Source of the DNA: Liriodendron chinense
Lineage: Eukaryota > Streptophyta > Magnoliopsida > Magnoliales > Magnoliaceae
DNA: 64,000 bases
Reading direction: 5' to 3'
Assembly: GCA_003013855.2 (NCBI GenBank)
Contig: ML058387.1
Coordinates: 3,596,001 to 3,660,000, forward strand
Shown: in pieces, positions 1 through 10,166 of the stretch
Layout of the letters: each line of letters opens with the position of its first letter
How positions within the stretch are numbered: the stretch's first letter is position 1
Made by a program: the position numbers and the translations under genes
The notes under the pieces: generated by a model
The model's input: only the letters and a program-made list of their open reading frames with translations
What the model was told of the DNA's origin: nothing
Database searches by the model: none

Positions 1-305
1 TCTGCATTTAGCACCCACTAGGTGGATGGTTATGATTTTTGAACCGCTTATCTCATGGCTGCAGGGAACATAGCTTTAAATATTATTAGCACTTGTTCAA
101 AATACCTGAGGATCTTCTATGCTTTCTGACAGATTATTCAAAGGACTTGCCATCATATCTAAAATTCTGCAAGGATGTTGTCTTTGCTGGACTAACAATA
201 TCATATGAGGAGGAGAATTTTGCTAAACAATTGTGGGATATCTTCGAGGATCGAGAGGTAGTGTGACTCCAATACTTGTGATTGTTATATTTCTGTTTCT
301 TGCAG
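1..305. other. No gene recognised; intron-like sequence before the RRM exon
   Basis: I see no protein family here. The last 20 bases are pyrimidine-rich and end in 'tttcttgcag', a good splice acceptor for the RRM exon that follows. Stops occur in all three forward frames. Confidence 0.5.
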
Positions 306-422
306 TTGATGGTTACTCAATTTACATAAAAAATCTACCCTTGAATGCCACATCTGCCCAACTTGAGGAAGAGTTCAAGAGGTTTGGACCCATTAAAAAT
401 GGTGGAGTACAAGTTTGAAGCA
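306..422 (+). pseudogene. G3BP-like (NTF2-RRM family) RRM exon fragment with in-frame stop
   Basis: The block encodes the beginning of an RNA-recognition motif, including SIYIKNLPLNAT (RNP2-like strand) and EEEFKRFGPIK (helix 1 and loop). This matches the RRM of plant G3BP-like NTF2-domain proteins, RNA-binding proteins of stress granules and RNA turnover. It is flanked by an acceptor (ttgcag, ending 305) and a donor (GTAAGG from 423), so it looks like one whole exon with phase borders 2 and 1. Codon 416-418 is TGA where the family usually has Arg after GVQV; CGA to TGA is the simplest explanation. No NTF2 domain lies upstream and no second RRM half downstream, so this is an isolated fragment, unlikely to be translated usefully. 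Family call fairly sure; pseudogene status inferred from the stop and missing neighbours. Confidence 0.75.
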
Positions 423-1952
423 GTAAGGTTTTGTTTTCTTCTTCTTGTTTTTCTTCTTTTAATTCAATCCTCCACTTTATTTTTTTGGGTGCCCACATCA
501 GTGAACTGTCATTGCTTGTGGTTACCCAAAACTGATTTATGTGTTTGGGAGCTGAGAGATGCATTGCTTGTGGTTACCCACCTCAAATCCTCTCAATAAC
601 TCTCTATCCTCTCTTGAGAAAATCTGCTTGAACTCTCTGCCAGTAAAGTTTACAAATTTCTGGTGGGCTAGTTTTTTTTTTTTTTTTTTTTGGAGGGGTG
701 TGTGGGTGCTTGCTGAAGCTAGCTATCTGGTGGGCGTTCTTTCTGTTATCTTTTTGTCCTGTTTCGCTCTGTTTGCGGTAGGTGGCTGGGCAGATCTCTT
801 TGGGTAGGTGTTCAGCTTCTTTGAGATGTAGCTGGAGTGGCTCAGCTGGGATCTATTTTGGTTGTGTCATTGGTTGGGCTTGCAGTTGTTGGCTGGTTTG
901 GTCTTTATTACAGGTTCTTGGTGGATTGGGTATGTGCAGGATTGTTTTGCCTCTGCGGGGTACAGGCTTTGGGGGTTTGCTTCTCAGTTTTTTTTTTTTT
1001 TTTAGTTTGTTGGTTTTATTGATAGGCGTGGCGCAATTCTTTTTGTGTGGCACCTACACGTTTTTGTAAATTCTCCCTCTTGAATATAATATTAGGTGGA
1101 GTTCTAAAAAAAAAAGCTTACAAAATGGCGATAAAGGTTCACCTTGATAAATGCCCCTCAAATTTGTTATAAAGGCTCACCTTGATCTGCTTGTTTTGTG
1201 AGTATCACCATCTGATTATGTTTACTTACTGGCTTATTCTCTTTACTAAACCATGATCTGGTAACCAGAATATGTTAATTTACATGATGAGGTCGAGCAA
1301 TCGTTTTTGCTGATATATCTCTGAATATCAAAATTTATAGTCCCTTTTGAAGAAGATGACAAAGATCCTAGTATTTGGTTTCTTGACCACAACTACCATG
1401 AATTAATGTTTGCAATGCCCAAAATACTCGTCAATTGGTCAATTCTTAACCTTTGCCCTATCGTTGTTGAAATACGTGGTTAAGAAGAAATGCACCATGC
1501 ATCCACATTCAATGAAGACAAGACCAAATATTTGATGCCCAGGGTCTTCCAATTTGGGAGATTTGGGGGGCATGGTCCACCAAGATCAAAGGCTTAAATA
1601 AACCAACAATGGGTCCCACACCTACAAACTTGACATACAATGGGGAAGTTCTTTGATTGGCTCAAACTCGACCTCTATTTTTTAGTATTTTTATATATTA
1701 TACTTAGATTTTTTTCCCACTATTTCTGTAATCTATATGGTCATTTCTATTGTACTTTTTATTTAGATATTTTACTACTCAACTGGTTCAACCACTTATA
1801 AATAAGATAGAACTGAATGGTTTATACCAGTTCGACCGCTGATTTGTATCGGTTCAACTGTGTCTTAATGATGTTGGAGTAATGGTTTTCTTTTTCTTCT
1901 TCTTCTACTTTTTTCATTTTTCTTATTTGAAATGGGTTGTTGTTCCATGCAG
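423..1952. other. Gene-free stretch with T-rich tracts
   Basis: No protein family is recognisable. T-runs lie at about 671-691 and 990-1003. The short ORFs here are low-complexity Phe/Leu/Trp strings from T- and G-rich DNA. The end of the stretch is pyrimidine-rich and leads into 'ccatgcag', the acceptor-like border of the next exon fragment. Confidence 0.5.
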
Positions 1953-2103
1953 CAGCAGCAGCAGCAGCAAGGGTGACAGGCATGCTAAGGTGACAGGCAT
2001 GCTTCTGGAGATGGACCAGACTGAGGTGCTGCACCTGTTGGCGTCTCCGGAAGCTTTAAAGGCGAAGGTGGCAGCAGCAGCAACAGTAGCAGCAGGTGGC
2101 TGA
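1953..2103 (+). pseudogene. Poly(A)-binding protein C-terminal (MLLE/PABC) exon fragment
   Basis: The frame contains KVTGMLLEMDQTEVLHLL followed by SPEALKAKV, the hallmark of the MLLE (PABC) domain at the C-terminus of cytoplasmic poly(A)-binding proteins, which docks PAM2 peptides. The block follows 'ttccatgcag', an acceptor-like sequence, and ends at TGA (2101-2103), so it resembles a PABP terminal exon. It starts with a CAG/AGC repeat, and the 15-mer GGTGACAGGCATGCT is present twice in tandem (1971-1985 and 1988-2003), adding residues ahead of the domain. The C-terminus is altered: after ALKAKV it runs into an Ala-rich GCA-repeat tail. No RRM exons lie nearby, so it is a stranded exon, not a gene. 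Confidence 0.8.
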
Positions 2104-2389
2104 ACCCCAACTGATCAACTATCGACACTTTCTCTGAATGACACGCTCGTTTCCTGAGGCAGGTTAGTTCTGTTTTCTTCATCCATCTGTGTGTGGGTTG
2201 AGGAGTTTTTATGCAGTAGACCTGTTTGGAGCATTATCGTTGAATAAACAGTGAATTGATGGTGCCATTGGTTGTTGAACAGTGAATTGAAAGGCTCATC
2301 ATTGACCGACCCTCTCAATTCCTTTAATCATGAACAGTGAATTGAAAGGCTCATCAGCTTTCTAAATTGGGTATTTTATATGAATGTAG
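2104..2389. repeat. Spacer with a 25-bp direct repeat
   Basis: No gene seen. A 25-bp word beginning gaacagtgaattgaaaggc occurs at about 2277-2301 and again at 2332-2356, a short local duplication between the PABP and E2 fragments. The stretch ends in 'gaatgtag', an acceptor for the next block. Confidence 0.6.
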
Positions 2390-2506
2390 GTCCTCTTGCT
2401 GATGACATGTTCCACTGGCAAGCAACAATTATGGGTCCAGTTGTAGGTGGTGTATTTCTGTTAAACAATTCACTTCCCACCAGGTTACCCCTTCAAGCCA
2501 CCTAAG
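2390..2506 (+). pseudogene. Ubiquitin-conjugating enzyme E2 (UBC core) exon fragment, deleted and frameshifted
   Basis: The reading frame after 'gaatgtag' gives DDMFHWQATIMGP, the conserved E2 segment before the active-site region. After a short deletion (the usual SPYAGG loop is shortened) GGVFL follows. A one-base insertion near 2461 then shifts the frame; in the shifted frame the remaining bases resemble the HFPxxYPFKPPK motif and end at a donor-like GTAAAT (2507). It thus corresponds to one E2 exon, closest in style to the plant UBC8/UBC10 group. The catalytic Cys exon is absent. It sits on the same strand as the RRM and PABP fragments. Decayed single exon; function unlikely. Confidence 0.8.
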
Positions 2507-2945
2507 GTAAATCTCACCTTCTCTTGAGACTCGACAATAAAATGTCAAAATCATATAGACCATCATATTTTATACTTCGTCTCATCTCTAATATGCATAT
2601 GACCACATCTGTTCATTGACATGGTCCATCCGAACCGTAGGACTAGACAGGGAGCTGAAACAACCAGAGAAATTGCACCTGTTGGATTATCCTAAGCAAC
2701 CAACAGAGATCCTATAAAAGGAAGGTTAATCTATGTTAAAAGTATATCATGCCATCCTACCAACAGAGCGGGTTAAAAGTGAAAGAATGCGAGTTGTTGA
2801 GAAGGAACTTCAGTGATACTGGGTGCTTCGGCTTTGGTATTCGGGAGCACATTGATCTTGGAATCAAGTTGGTTCTTTTGTCATATGCATGTGTTTTTTT
2901 TTATTCTTTGTCCATTTGCTTATCATGGTTGTACCAGCATGGCAT
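2507..2945. other. Gene-free stretch
   Basis: No recognisable domain. Ordinary AT-rich intergenic-type sequence; the 81-codon ORF starting at 2749 matches nothing I know and ends inside the neighbouring MITE. Confidence 0.45.
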
Positions 2946-3210
2946 GAAAGGTCTGAGATCCAATCCATCCATCAGAATGACACCACTATATTGACGTCCT
3001 AGCCCAAGAATCAGGTTGACCCACTGGTCAGTTGGCGCACAGTTTGCAAAATAAATGGACAGCTTGGAAGGCTTCACTGAAGTTTTCAACCCATTCACCT
3101 GTCTTGCAATATTGGGGTCCACATGCTGATTGGACCAAATTTTATTTTTGGGAAAGCATGTGCAAGGTTGGGCCAACCTGATGGATGGATTAGATCTCAC
3201 ATGTATGTGG
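2946..3210. mobile_element. Foldback MITE (family C, copy 1)
   Basis: The left end reads GAGATCCAATCCATCCATCAG and the right end CTGATGGATGGATTAGATCTC, an inverted repeat of about 21 bp with two mismatches, enclosing about 220 bp without coding potential. The core 'gaccactggtcagt..cacagtttgcaaaataaatg' recurs at 7020-7065, which shows a dispersed family. No transposase; non-autonomous DNA element. Superfamily not determined. Confidence 0.6.
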
Positions 3211-3698
3211 GTCTAATTCTGTCCAAATTTTGGACAGTGTGTGGGACTTAATTATGGCCACCGGTTGGGCCATCTTTGACCCTCAAATCAGCCTAGCTAG
3301 ACCATGTTTTGGGCCCACAAAACTGTCTAAGTTGGGCCACGTTTTGAGCACACCAATCTGCCTGATTTGGACAACGAATTGCACTCAATTTTACTCATTT
3401 TGAACAGTGAGATTTGGTCTCAAAACTGTTGGAGTTTTTTGGTGTCTCACATCAACCGTGTGGCCTACATATATAGGCGTGGATTGTTCAAACATGTCCC
3501 GCATGTACAGAATCCTTCGAATGGATTGGTATCTGATGCATGGTTTGAATTTTATCTCAAGTCAGTCGTGTAAGTGCAATGGTTGCTGTGTATTTTATCT
3601 CGCCAAACAGGTCATTATATTGCTCGTGAATTGATTGTGAACTGTTTCTGTATTTTCTTAAATATCCATTTGCTTTAAATATCTCGAACATTTCCCAG
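3211..3698. other. Gene-free stretch ending in a splice acceptor
   Basis: Two overlapping short ORFs at 3367-3634 match no family I recognise. The end 'catttcccag' is a good acceptor for the exon-like block at 3699. Confidence 0.4.
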
Positions 3699-3800
3699 GG
3701 GGATTGGATGAAACCATTCGGGCTGAAATTAGAGGCTTCTCATGAATCGGCGGTTGTGATCATGAATCATGTCAACCTGGTTGAGATCCTTATGGATGTG
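3699..3800 (+). pseudogene. Exon-like block 1 of an unrecognised gene
   Basis: Between an acceptor (tttcccag) and a donor (GTAAGC at 3801) lies an open 34-codon block, phase 0 at both ends, encoding GDWMKPFGLKLEAS and then AVVIMNHVNLVEILMDV. Composition and clean borders look like a real exon. I do not recognise the family. It is followed after 75 bp by another exon-like block on the same strand. Confidence 0.45.
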
Positions 3801-3875
3801 GTAAGCAATTTGATTTGTTGTGCATTCTCAGTATTATTTTCAATTGTCTATTTGGTATTTCTTTTGTTTATATAG

Positions 3876-3964
3876 GTCCTTCCACCTGTAAGGAGAGATG
3901 GATACAATGCAATTCAGTTGATTGGGATTCTTGAGCATAAAGATTATTCATTGTTGGTTATAAA
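3876..3964 (+). pseudogene. Exon-like block 2 of the same unrecognised gene
   Basis: Bounded by 'tttatatag' and GTGAGT, this open block encodes LPPVRRDGYNAIQLIGILEH and KDYSLLVI. It joins in phase to the block ending at 3800, which supports a genuine spliced gene. No motif lets me name it. Confidence 0.45.
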
Positions 3965-5089
3965 GTGAGTTGATTATGCATGCATAGGAAGCCATACATG
4001 TGAGTGTGTGGAGTTTCTCAATTAGTTTCACTTTTAAGTTATGGTAGGCAGCTTGGTTTGCATCTTTCTACATAGTAACCACTGGAATCCACATCTAAAG
4101 GTGCCATGCATGTGCTATTGGCACGTGTATGAGTGTTTCACTGAGATTTTCAACTTAAGAATCCAAATCCAGGATTCTCAATCATTGGGAGTTCCTCTTT
4201 CTCAAGTTGCTGATGTGATGACCATTCATCCACTGTATGTGTGGCAGATATGGTAGGTGTGAATTCGAATTTGAACGATTGAAATTGCAGCCTGCATTGT
4301 AGCGGTCAAATGAGTGATTAAAAAAGGGGAATTCAGCAGTGCAAATTTTGTAAGTGAAATCAAGTAGTTAAGCACATCTGATGAGTTTGATTTTCATGCT
4401 ACACACCATTCATGTGTGCCATGATTTCTATGGCATGGATTGACATTTGTATTTTATCCATGAATAGAAGTTTAAAGAAAATAAAAATTCACATATAATA
4501 AGAAGAAAATTACAGAAAATAAAGGAGAATCATGGATTGGATGACTGGTTACTCATGTTACATGTCGCAGAGATTCTTGCACAATCCATCTATAATATCA
4601 TGGATTGGATGACTGTTTACATTCACAGTTCACCACCATTTCTTAATACTTGTGACCCATGCACAATACACGATATTCGTGCACATCAGTTCACACTTTG
4701 TGGTTCCATTGTGGAAGAAGCATAGCCTGAAAATTGAACCACTTGATCTGTCCTAACTGCCTGCCTAATCGGTGGCCATCAAATGGACAGCTAAAATTAA
4801 TTGGTCAGCAGTCCCAAATTCATTTGGGTAAAATCAAATGGTTAAGAACATCCTACCAGTGTGATTTTTGGGCTATGCTCTATCTGCAACAGGGACCATA
4901 ATTTGGTTGGCTGGATTGCAAAACAAGCATGCGATGTGCACAGAGGACGATTCATCACAATTTAGAAATGGTGGTGAATGCGACTGAGGTCGCTATGCTC
5001 TATCCGCAACGGGGATCATAATTTAGATGGGCTGGATAAAACTCTTTGAACAGTTAAGTCATGTGAGGGACTATACTTCTTGGGATTAT
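3965..5089. other. Long intron or gene-free stretch
   Basis: No domain found. The word tggattggatgactg occurs twice (about 4534-4548 and 4601-4615), and 'cgctatgctctatc' and nearby text recurs near 4873 and 4992, signs of small local duplications. It may be intron of the unrecognised gene. Confidence 0.35.
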
Positions 5090-5269
5090 ATATGAGCTCT
5101 TAGGTATCTTCTGTTCAGAAAGAATGCAAAAGTGTTGGTGACTGCTGATGACAGGTGACTCGAATTTTTAGCATTCATGAGGAATTTGGTGATCGAGGAT
5201 CCAATGTTAGGAAAGCTTGAAGGCATGAAAGATGTGATTGAGCAAGTGAATAGGCAATTCAAGGATCCT
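5090..5269 (+). pseudogene. Exon-like block 3 of the unrecognised gene, with in-frame stop
   Basis: The frame reads ALRYLLFRKNAKVLVTADDR, a TGA at about 5155, then LEFLAFMRNLVIEDPML and MKDVIEQVNRQFKDP up to a donor-like GTAAGA at 5270. The residue pattern is protein-like on both sides of the stop, so the TGA is probably a nonsense change (CGA to TGA would restore Arg) or an intron border I misplace. Family not recognised. Confidence 0.4.
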
Positions 5270-5450
5270 GTAAGATTTTGCTGCTTCAAAACGCTGTTTC
5301 TGTTAAACAGATATATTGATCATGTTTCTTTCATCCAAAATATCACCTTCTGCTACTTTTATTTCTATTATACCACTGTCATATATCGTTTTCAGCTTTT
5401 GGCTTACTCATATATATTCTATATTATCTTATCGTCTTTCTTTTCATTAG

Positions 5451-5590
5451 ATTTGAAAAATTGGAGAGCTGCCTTGGAGAAACTGCCGAGGTATGATCAG
5501 ATCAGAGAAGGGATATGGACTGGAATCGCAGGGGAGCATAAAGGAATTGATATTGACAAGCTTGGGTTTCAAGAGAAGAATCTGCATGAG
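5451..5590 (+). pseudogene. Exon-like block 4 of the unrecognised gene
   Basis: After 'ttttcattag', an open block encodes LKNWRAALEKLPRYDQIREG, then IWTGIAGEHKGIDIDKL and EKNLHE, ending at donor GTGAGT (5591). It is on the same strand as blocks 1-3. Its phase does not fit simply to block 3, so one border is wrong or the gene has decayed. No named family. Confidence 0.4.
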
Positions 5591-5639
5591 GTGAGTATTT
5601 TGCTACATAAAACTCTTTCATTTTCTTTTTAAATTTTTT

Positions 5640-6330
5640 CACAAAAATCATGTAAATCTGACTGTCCAATTGTGTATGAAATTATGCAAATTCGACACTA
5701 TGTTTTGTGACTAGATTTTGTACAAATATGGTTGTGCAATCATGGCCACAATCTGTGTAAATCTGGCTGCATGATTGTGGGCAAAATCTGCGTTAATTTG
5801 GCCGTGTGATCATAGCCAAGATTTGTGCAAATCTGACCTCATTCTTGTGCACAAAAATGGTGCAAATCTGACCATGTGATTGTGCACAAAACATGTACAT
5901 ATCTGCAAATTTGTTTAGGTAAAGAGTCTATTTAAATTCGGCAACTGATTTGGGTATAAAATGTGTACAAATCGGACCATTGTTTAGTGTACAAAATCTG
6001 TTCAGACCTGCCCCTATAATTGTGCCCAAATTTTATGTAAATTTAACCATGAGATGGTGCCTGATATGGTGCAAATTTGATCGTGTGATCGTAGCCAGAA
6101 ATGGTGCAAATCTAACCCTGTAATTGTGGTCAGAAATGGAGCAAATCTGACTGTATGATTGCAACTAGAAATGGTGCAAATCTAACCGTCTGGTGTACAA
6201 ATCTGTGCAAATCTGACTACATTTGTGCACCAAATTTGTGCAAATCTGACTGTATCTTGTGCATCCAAGGTGTGTAAATCTGACCGTATAATTGTGCACC
6301 AAATCTATACAAATCTGACTAGACACGCAT
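5640..6330. repeat. Degenerate minisatellite, unit about 30-37 bp
   Basis: Around twenty diverged copies of a unit like 'tgtgcaaatctgaccgtgtg attgtgcacaaaa' follow one another with no other sequence between. Units differ by many point changes and small indels, so the array is old. No coding role visible; ORFs in it are Cys/Ser-rich chance strings. Confidence 0.85.
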
Positions 6331-6940
6331 GAATCTGAGCTGCCAACCGACAGTTCCCACCAAACAGATGCTCTTGACAAAAAATATGATCTCACTGATC
6401 AACTGAGCTACAGTTCATGAATGGATTAATGACCATCCTTATGTTTCTAAAATCATTGCCTATTTGTTGAGTGGATTTGTCTTGATTTTTAGGCAGGGCA
6501 TCTACTAGGAGCTACCTGATGAAGAGGACTCACATCACTGCCTGGCTTTCATGTTCATCAACTGGTCTTTCCTTTGAACTCTCTCTCTCTCTACCTTTCG
6601 CTGTCATAGATTAATTCACAGAAGAAAAGAAAAATAACCCAAATAACTCATATTTTAATTTTGAATACTGATCCTCTGTTGGCTACCAAATAGGAAAACC
6701 TTGTTTAGACCCTTTTATTGGTCCTCGTGATCACATAGGTCTGCAACCATGTCACATTTTCAGTGCAACCTGATCACATTGACATCATGCAGTGGATGTG
6801 GACCAATGAAAAGGCTCCAAACAGGGTTTTCTTGTTTGGAGCCAATGGAGGATCCGGACTCATTTAATTTTAGACGAACACCTACAAGCATTTCCAAGCC
6901 CACAAGTGTGTGCAAAAAGCTCATGTGCATGCCACACATG
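6331..6940. other. Gene-free stretch
   Basis: Nothing recognised, apart from a short CT-rich run near 6575-6590 and unremarkable AT-rich DNA. Confidence 0.4.
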
Positions 6941-7135
6941 TGCCGGCATGGCACGATAGGTCCAATATCTAATCCATCTATTACGATGGCACCACTATAT
7001 TGGTGTTAGCGCAAGAGTAAGGTTGACCCACTGGTCAGTCAGGCCACAGTTTGCAAAATAAATGAGCAGCCGTGAAAAACTTGGATGAAAACATGTAGAA
7101 GGTTGGACCTACCTGATGGATTGGATCTTGCATCC
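6941..7135. mobile_element. Foldback MITE fragment (family C, copy 2)
   Basis: This stretch matches the element at 2946-3210: 'ggtccaatatctaatccatc' at the left, the shared core 'aggttgacccactggtcag', and 'ctgatggattggatcttgc' at the right. It is shorter and more diverged, with an internal deletion. Confidence 0.6.
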
Positions 7136-8789
7136 GTGTGATGCTGGCATGTGTGACGTATACATGAGCTGACTTCCCAAGGTTAGTTGCATGGTGACCT
7201 ATATACTGTGGGGCCTGCTAGATGAGTGGTCTTGATTTTACATGCATTGGCTACACGTCTTGATGGGACTTGATTCCTATCCCTTGAAATAGGACCAACA
7301 TTGTTCACTCTAATTATTGACAGTTATAGGCAGTGTGGAGGAGTAGGTCTTGGTATCATGTGCTTCTGATAATCATAGATGGACTAGGTCTGCTTTTTGT
7401 TTTCCCAATGTTTTAGAACTCAAGACAGGACAGGATGGTCTGACTGGAACCACGCACCAAAATTCACCTGGCTCAACCTGCTGGGTCACTGTTTTCTTAA
7501 AGAAAAGAAAAATTCACCCGTCAAGGTTCAAAACCATGACTTGATCTACTCGCTAATCAAATTCCTATACTCCTGTGCTGGGGAGTAAATTCTTTCTATT
7601 TCCTTTTTTTAATGATTTTAAATTATAGAGACTATTTACTATCACAAAAATAGGGTGAATGGTGGGTTTTTTCTTTGGAGTAGTGCAGTAGAAGGGGTTT
7701 TATTGTCCATTTTCTATTTTAAGATCTTGACGGATTTTGACGTTCTGAAAGGGTTTTTTTTTCTACATATCGATATCAGAGATAACATAAGGACGTTGCG
7801 GCAAAAGCAAGCAGAAGAAATGATTGTAAGTTAAATGTATTTGTACAGAATGAGTAAGCGAATAGTATTAATCACCGTTTTGATTTTATGGACTCTCAGC
7901 TTAAAAAATTCGGTGGTGGCTACTGCTTTGCATTAAAGCTATTGAATTATCATAGAATGAGTTGAAGTTTGCTTTATTTTTTTTTTTTTTCAATTTTGTA
8001 GGAAACTATTGACTACCACGTAGCATGACTAATTATGCAATTTGAATGATATTCATATTTCATTAGCCTTGATGCCAAAAACTGAAAAGAAAAAAACTAA
8101 ACAAATTCATGATTATCCACCAGGATGTACAATAAGGCGATCTCATATTATGAGTAGGCACTTGCCCTTTTGATCAGAAGTTTGAGCACCTATGTAGGTC
8201 TGGCGTATGCTTATCATTTGCAGGTATACTCTTTTAAGCCTTGGAGGCTTTTTTGTCTTTCCAATTATTTCCTTTGTATAAAGAGTTTTTTTATTTTATG
8301 CATTTGGTTCTGATGAATACAGTTGTGGTTAATGCAGTCTGTATGCATTTGGAACCTTTTACAGTCTCCAAATTATAATAGTATTGTTAGCATACATCTC
8401 TTCAGTGTTTAAACATCAAAGCTTTGTTAGTTTTGCATTCAGGGTTTGTGGTTAAAACCCAATGATCAAGTTTTGCACAAAGATGCTAACTTTGGCGCAT
8501 GTGGATGAATGTCACCGTGTCACCAATCAGAAAAATGAAATTTGATGTCGCTAACCTGCAATAGTAAGTCTCACTTGTATTAGAATTTATGAATTAACTT
8601 GTATATATTTGCAATACTAAGTCATGCTTGTATGTTCATGGGTCATGAAAGTTGTGTTTGAATTTCTAAATGGATTGATCTATCAGGGCATGTACTAGCT
8701 TGTATGTTCATGGGTTTCGAAAGTTTTGTTTGAATTTCTAAATGGATTGTTCTATCAGGGCTTGTACCAGAAACGTCTAGATATGCCGT
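7136..8789. other. Gene-free stretch
   Basis: No gene. A direct duplication at 8615-8755 repeats 'cttgtatgttcatgggt..gaatttctaaatggattg' twice (near 8630 and 8700). The rest is AT-rich with a T/A run at 7974-7990. Confidence 0.4.
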
Positions 8790-9078
8790 TGTTATTTTAA
8801 AAAAATTAAAGACGCTAGCTACGGATATAGTCCGCAGCCCTTAAAAGTAGTCCGTAGCGTTATGTAGACAAAATGCTACAAATCAGATTTCTATAGTTAC
8901 GGCTATTGTCCGTAGCCGAATAACTATAGCTACGGACTATATCCGTAGCTATAGCTTAAAGGCTATGACTACAGCACCAATAGCTACGGACTGGATACTG
9001 GCCTGCTACGAATTGTATCCGTAGCTATAGATGTATAGCTACAGATATAAATCGTAGCCTTTGCCCTATTTTTTTTAG
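8790..9078. mobile_element. CACTA-type non-autonomous element, right end with subterminal repeats
   Basis: Many direct and inverted copies of GCTACGGA/TCCGTAGC fill this stretch, including a perfect palindrome-like pair CTATAGCTACGGA / TCCGTAGCTATAG near 8924-8955. The right edge reads TTTTTTTTAGTG, that is CACTAAAAAAAA on the other strand, the typical CACTA terminus, preceded by subterminal motifs as expected. I cannot find the matching CACTA at the left edge, so the left end is lost or too diverged. No coding sequence. Confidence 0.6.
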
Positions 9079-9890
9079 TGATCAGGATCATTCACAGAAA
9101 ATTAAGGAGGTTCAATCAACAATTTAAACCCTTCATTTGTTGGGGCCTACCATGGATCGCTCTTAGTTTCAATAGCTCCTTTAAGAAGAGAATCCTGACC
9201 ATCAGTCCATGGCTTATGAAATGGATGGCTAGCTATTCCTATAGATTAGAGCATTTGATCAGTACTGTGAGTTAACTCATTGGACCACACCACAGAAGAA
9301 CAGTGTTGATTGAAGGTCCACCATTAAAAACTTCCCAGGGTCCATCGTGATGTTTATTTGCCATCCAACCTGTTGATAAGGTCACATAGACCATGATGAA
9401 GTGAAAACACAAATATCAGCTTGATCCAAAACTACTGTAGCCTCCAAGAAATTTTCAATGGTGAGAATTCAATTCCCACTTTTTCCTGTGGTGTGGTCCA
9501 CCTGAGATTTTGATCTGCCTCATTTTTTGGCCTGTGCACTAAAATGAGGTGGAAAAGTGGATGGAAAGCGTGGATAAAACACATAAATCATGGTGGAGCC
9601 CACACAACTTTGACACAAGCCACCTGGCTGGTGTGGGGTCGCTAGCAATCCATGTCCGCTGGACATTATGAACGGTATGGATGTTATATAAACATCATTG
9701 TGGACCCCATAGAGGTTTCACGATGGGAATTTCCCTACCCACCTTTTGCTTTTGTGCGGCTCATTAGAGTCTTGGATCCTGTTCATTTTTTGTCTCAACG
9801 CCTAAAATGAGCTCACAAAATAGTTGGACGGCGTAGATTTCTCATAAACATCGCAGGTGGGCCTCACCCACATTCCGAGCGCAGAGAGTA
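9079..9890. mobile_element. Two adjacent foldback-MITE (family B) fragments
   Basis: Phrases typical of the foldback family seen at 42-44 kb occur here: 'tggtgtggtccacctgaga', 'gtggataaaacacataaatc', 'catggtggagcccacac' (about 9280-9620), and again 'ggatgttatataaacatc' to 'aaacatcgcaggtgggcctc' (about 9661-9870), where the second piece has inverted ends. No coding potential. Confidence 0.55.
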
Positions 9891-10166
9891 ATACGAAAGG
9901 TTTCCTGCCAATACCCAAATTGAAAAAGGGTTTTTTCCAAAACCCATCTCCCGCCTCTCCCTCTCTGAAAAAGGGTTTTTTTTCCCAAACCCAAATCCCG
10001 CCTCTCCCTCCCTTTCTCCCTGGCTGATCTCCATCCCTCTCCCTCTCTCTGTCTCTCGTCACTGTCGAGGACGCAGCCCTCTCCGTCCCTCTCCCTGCAC
10101 CGATCGGAAGAAAGAGAGGGTTTCTTCAGCCGTTCCACTGCTGCCCCTTTATTTGGCGTCACAGGT
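9891..10166 (+). promoter_or_regulatory. CT-rich leader-like block ending in a splice donor
   Basis: The block is strongly CT-rich ('ccctctccctctctctgtctctcg') and ends with 'cgtcacag|gtatctctttc', a good exon-intron border. That is the style of a plant 5' leader exon with pyrimidine tracts. If real, the only + strand gene downstream is the CACTA transposase at 12.1 kb, but a link is guesswork. The reverse-strand ORFs here are just Arg/Glu-rich complements of the CT tract. Confidence 0.3.

Noticed and set aside
5640..6330. Repeat array that at first sight resembles a CRISPR (short repeats at intervals)
   Set aside because: Units are diverged and contiguous, without conserved repeats and unique spacers, and the genome is plant nuclear.
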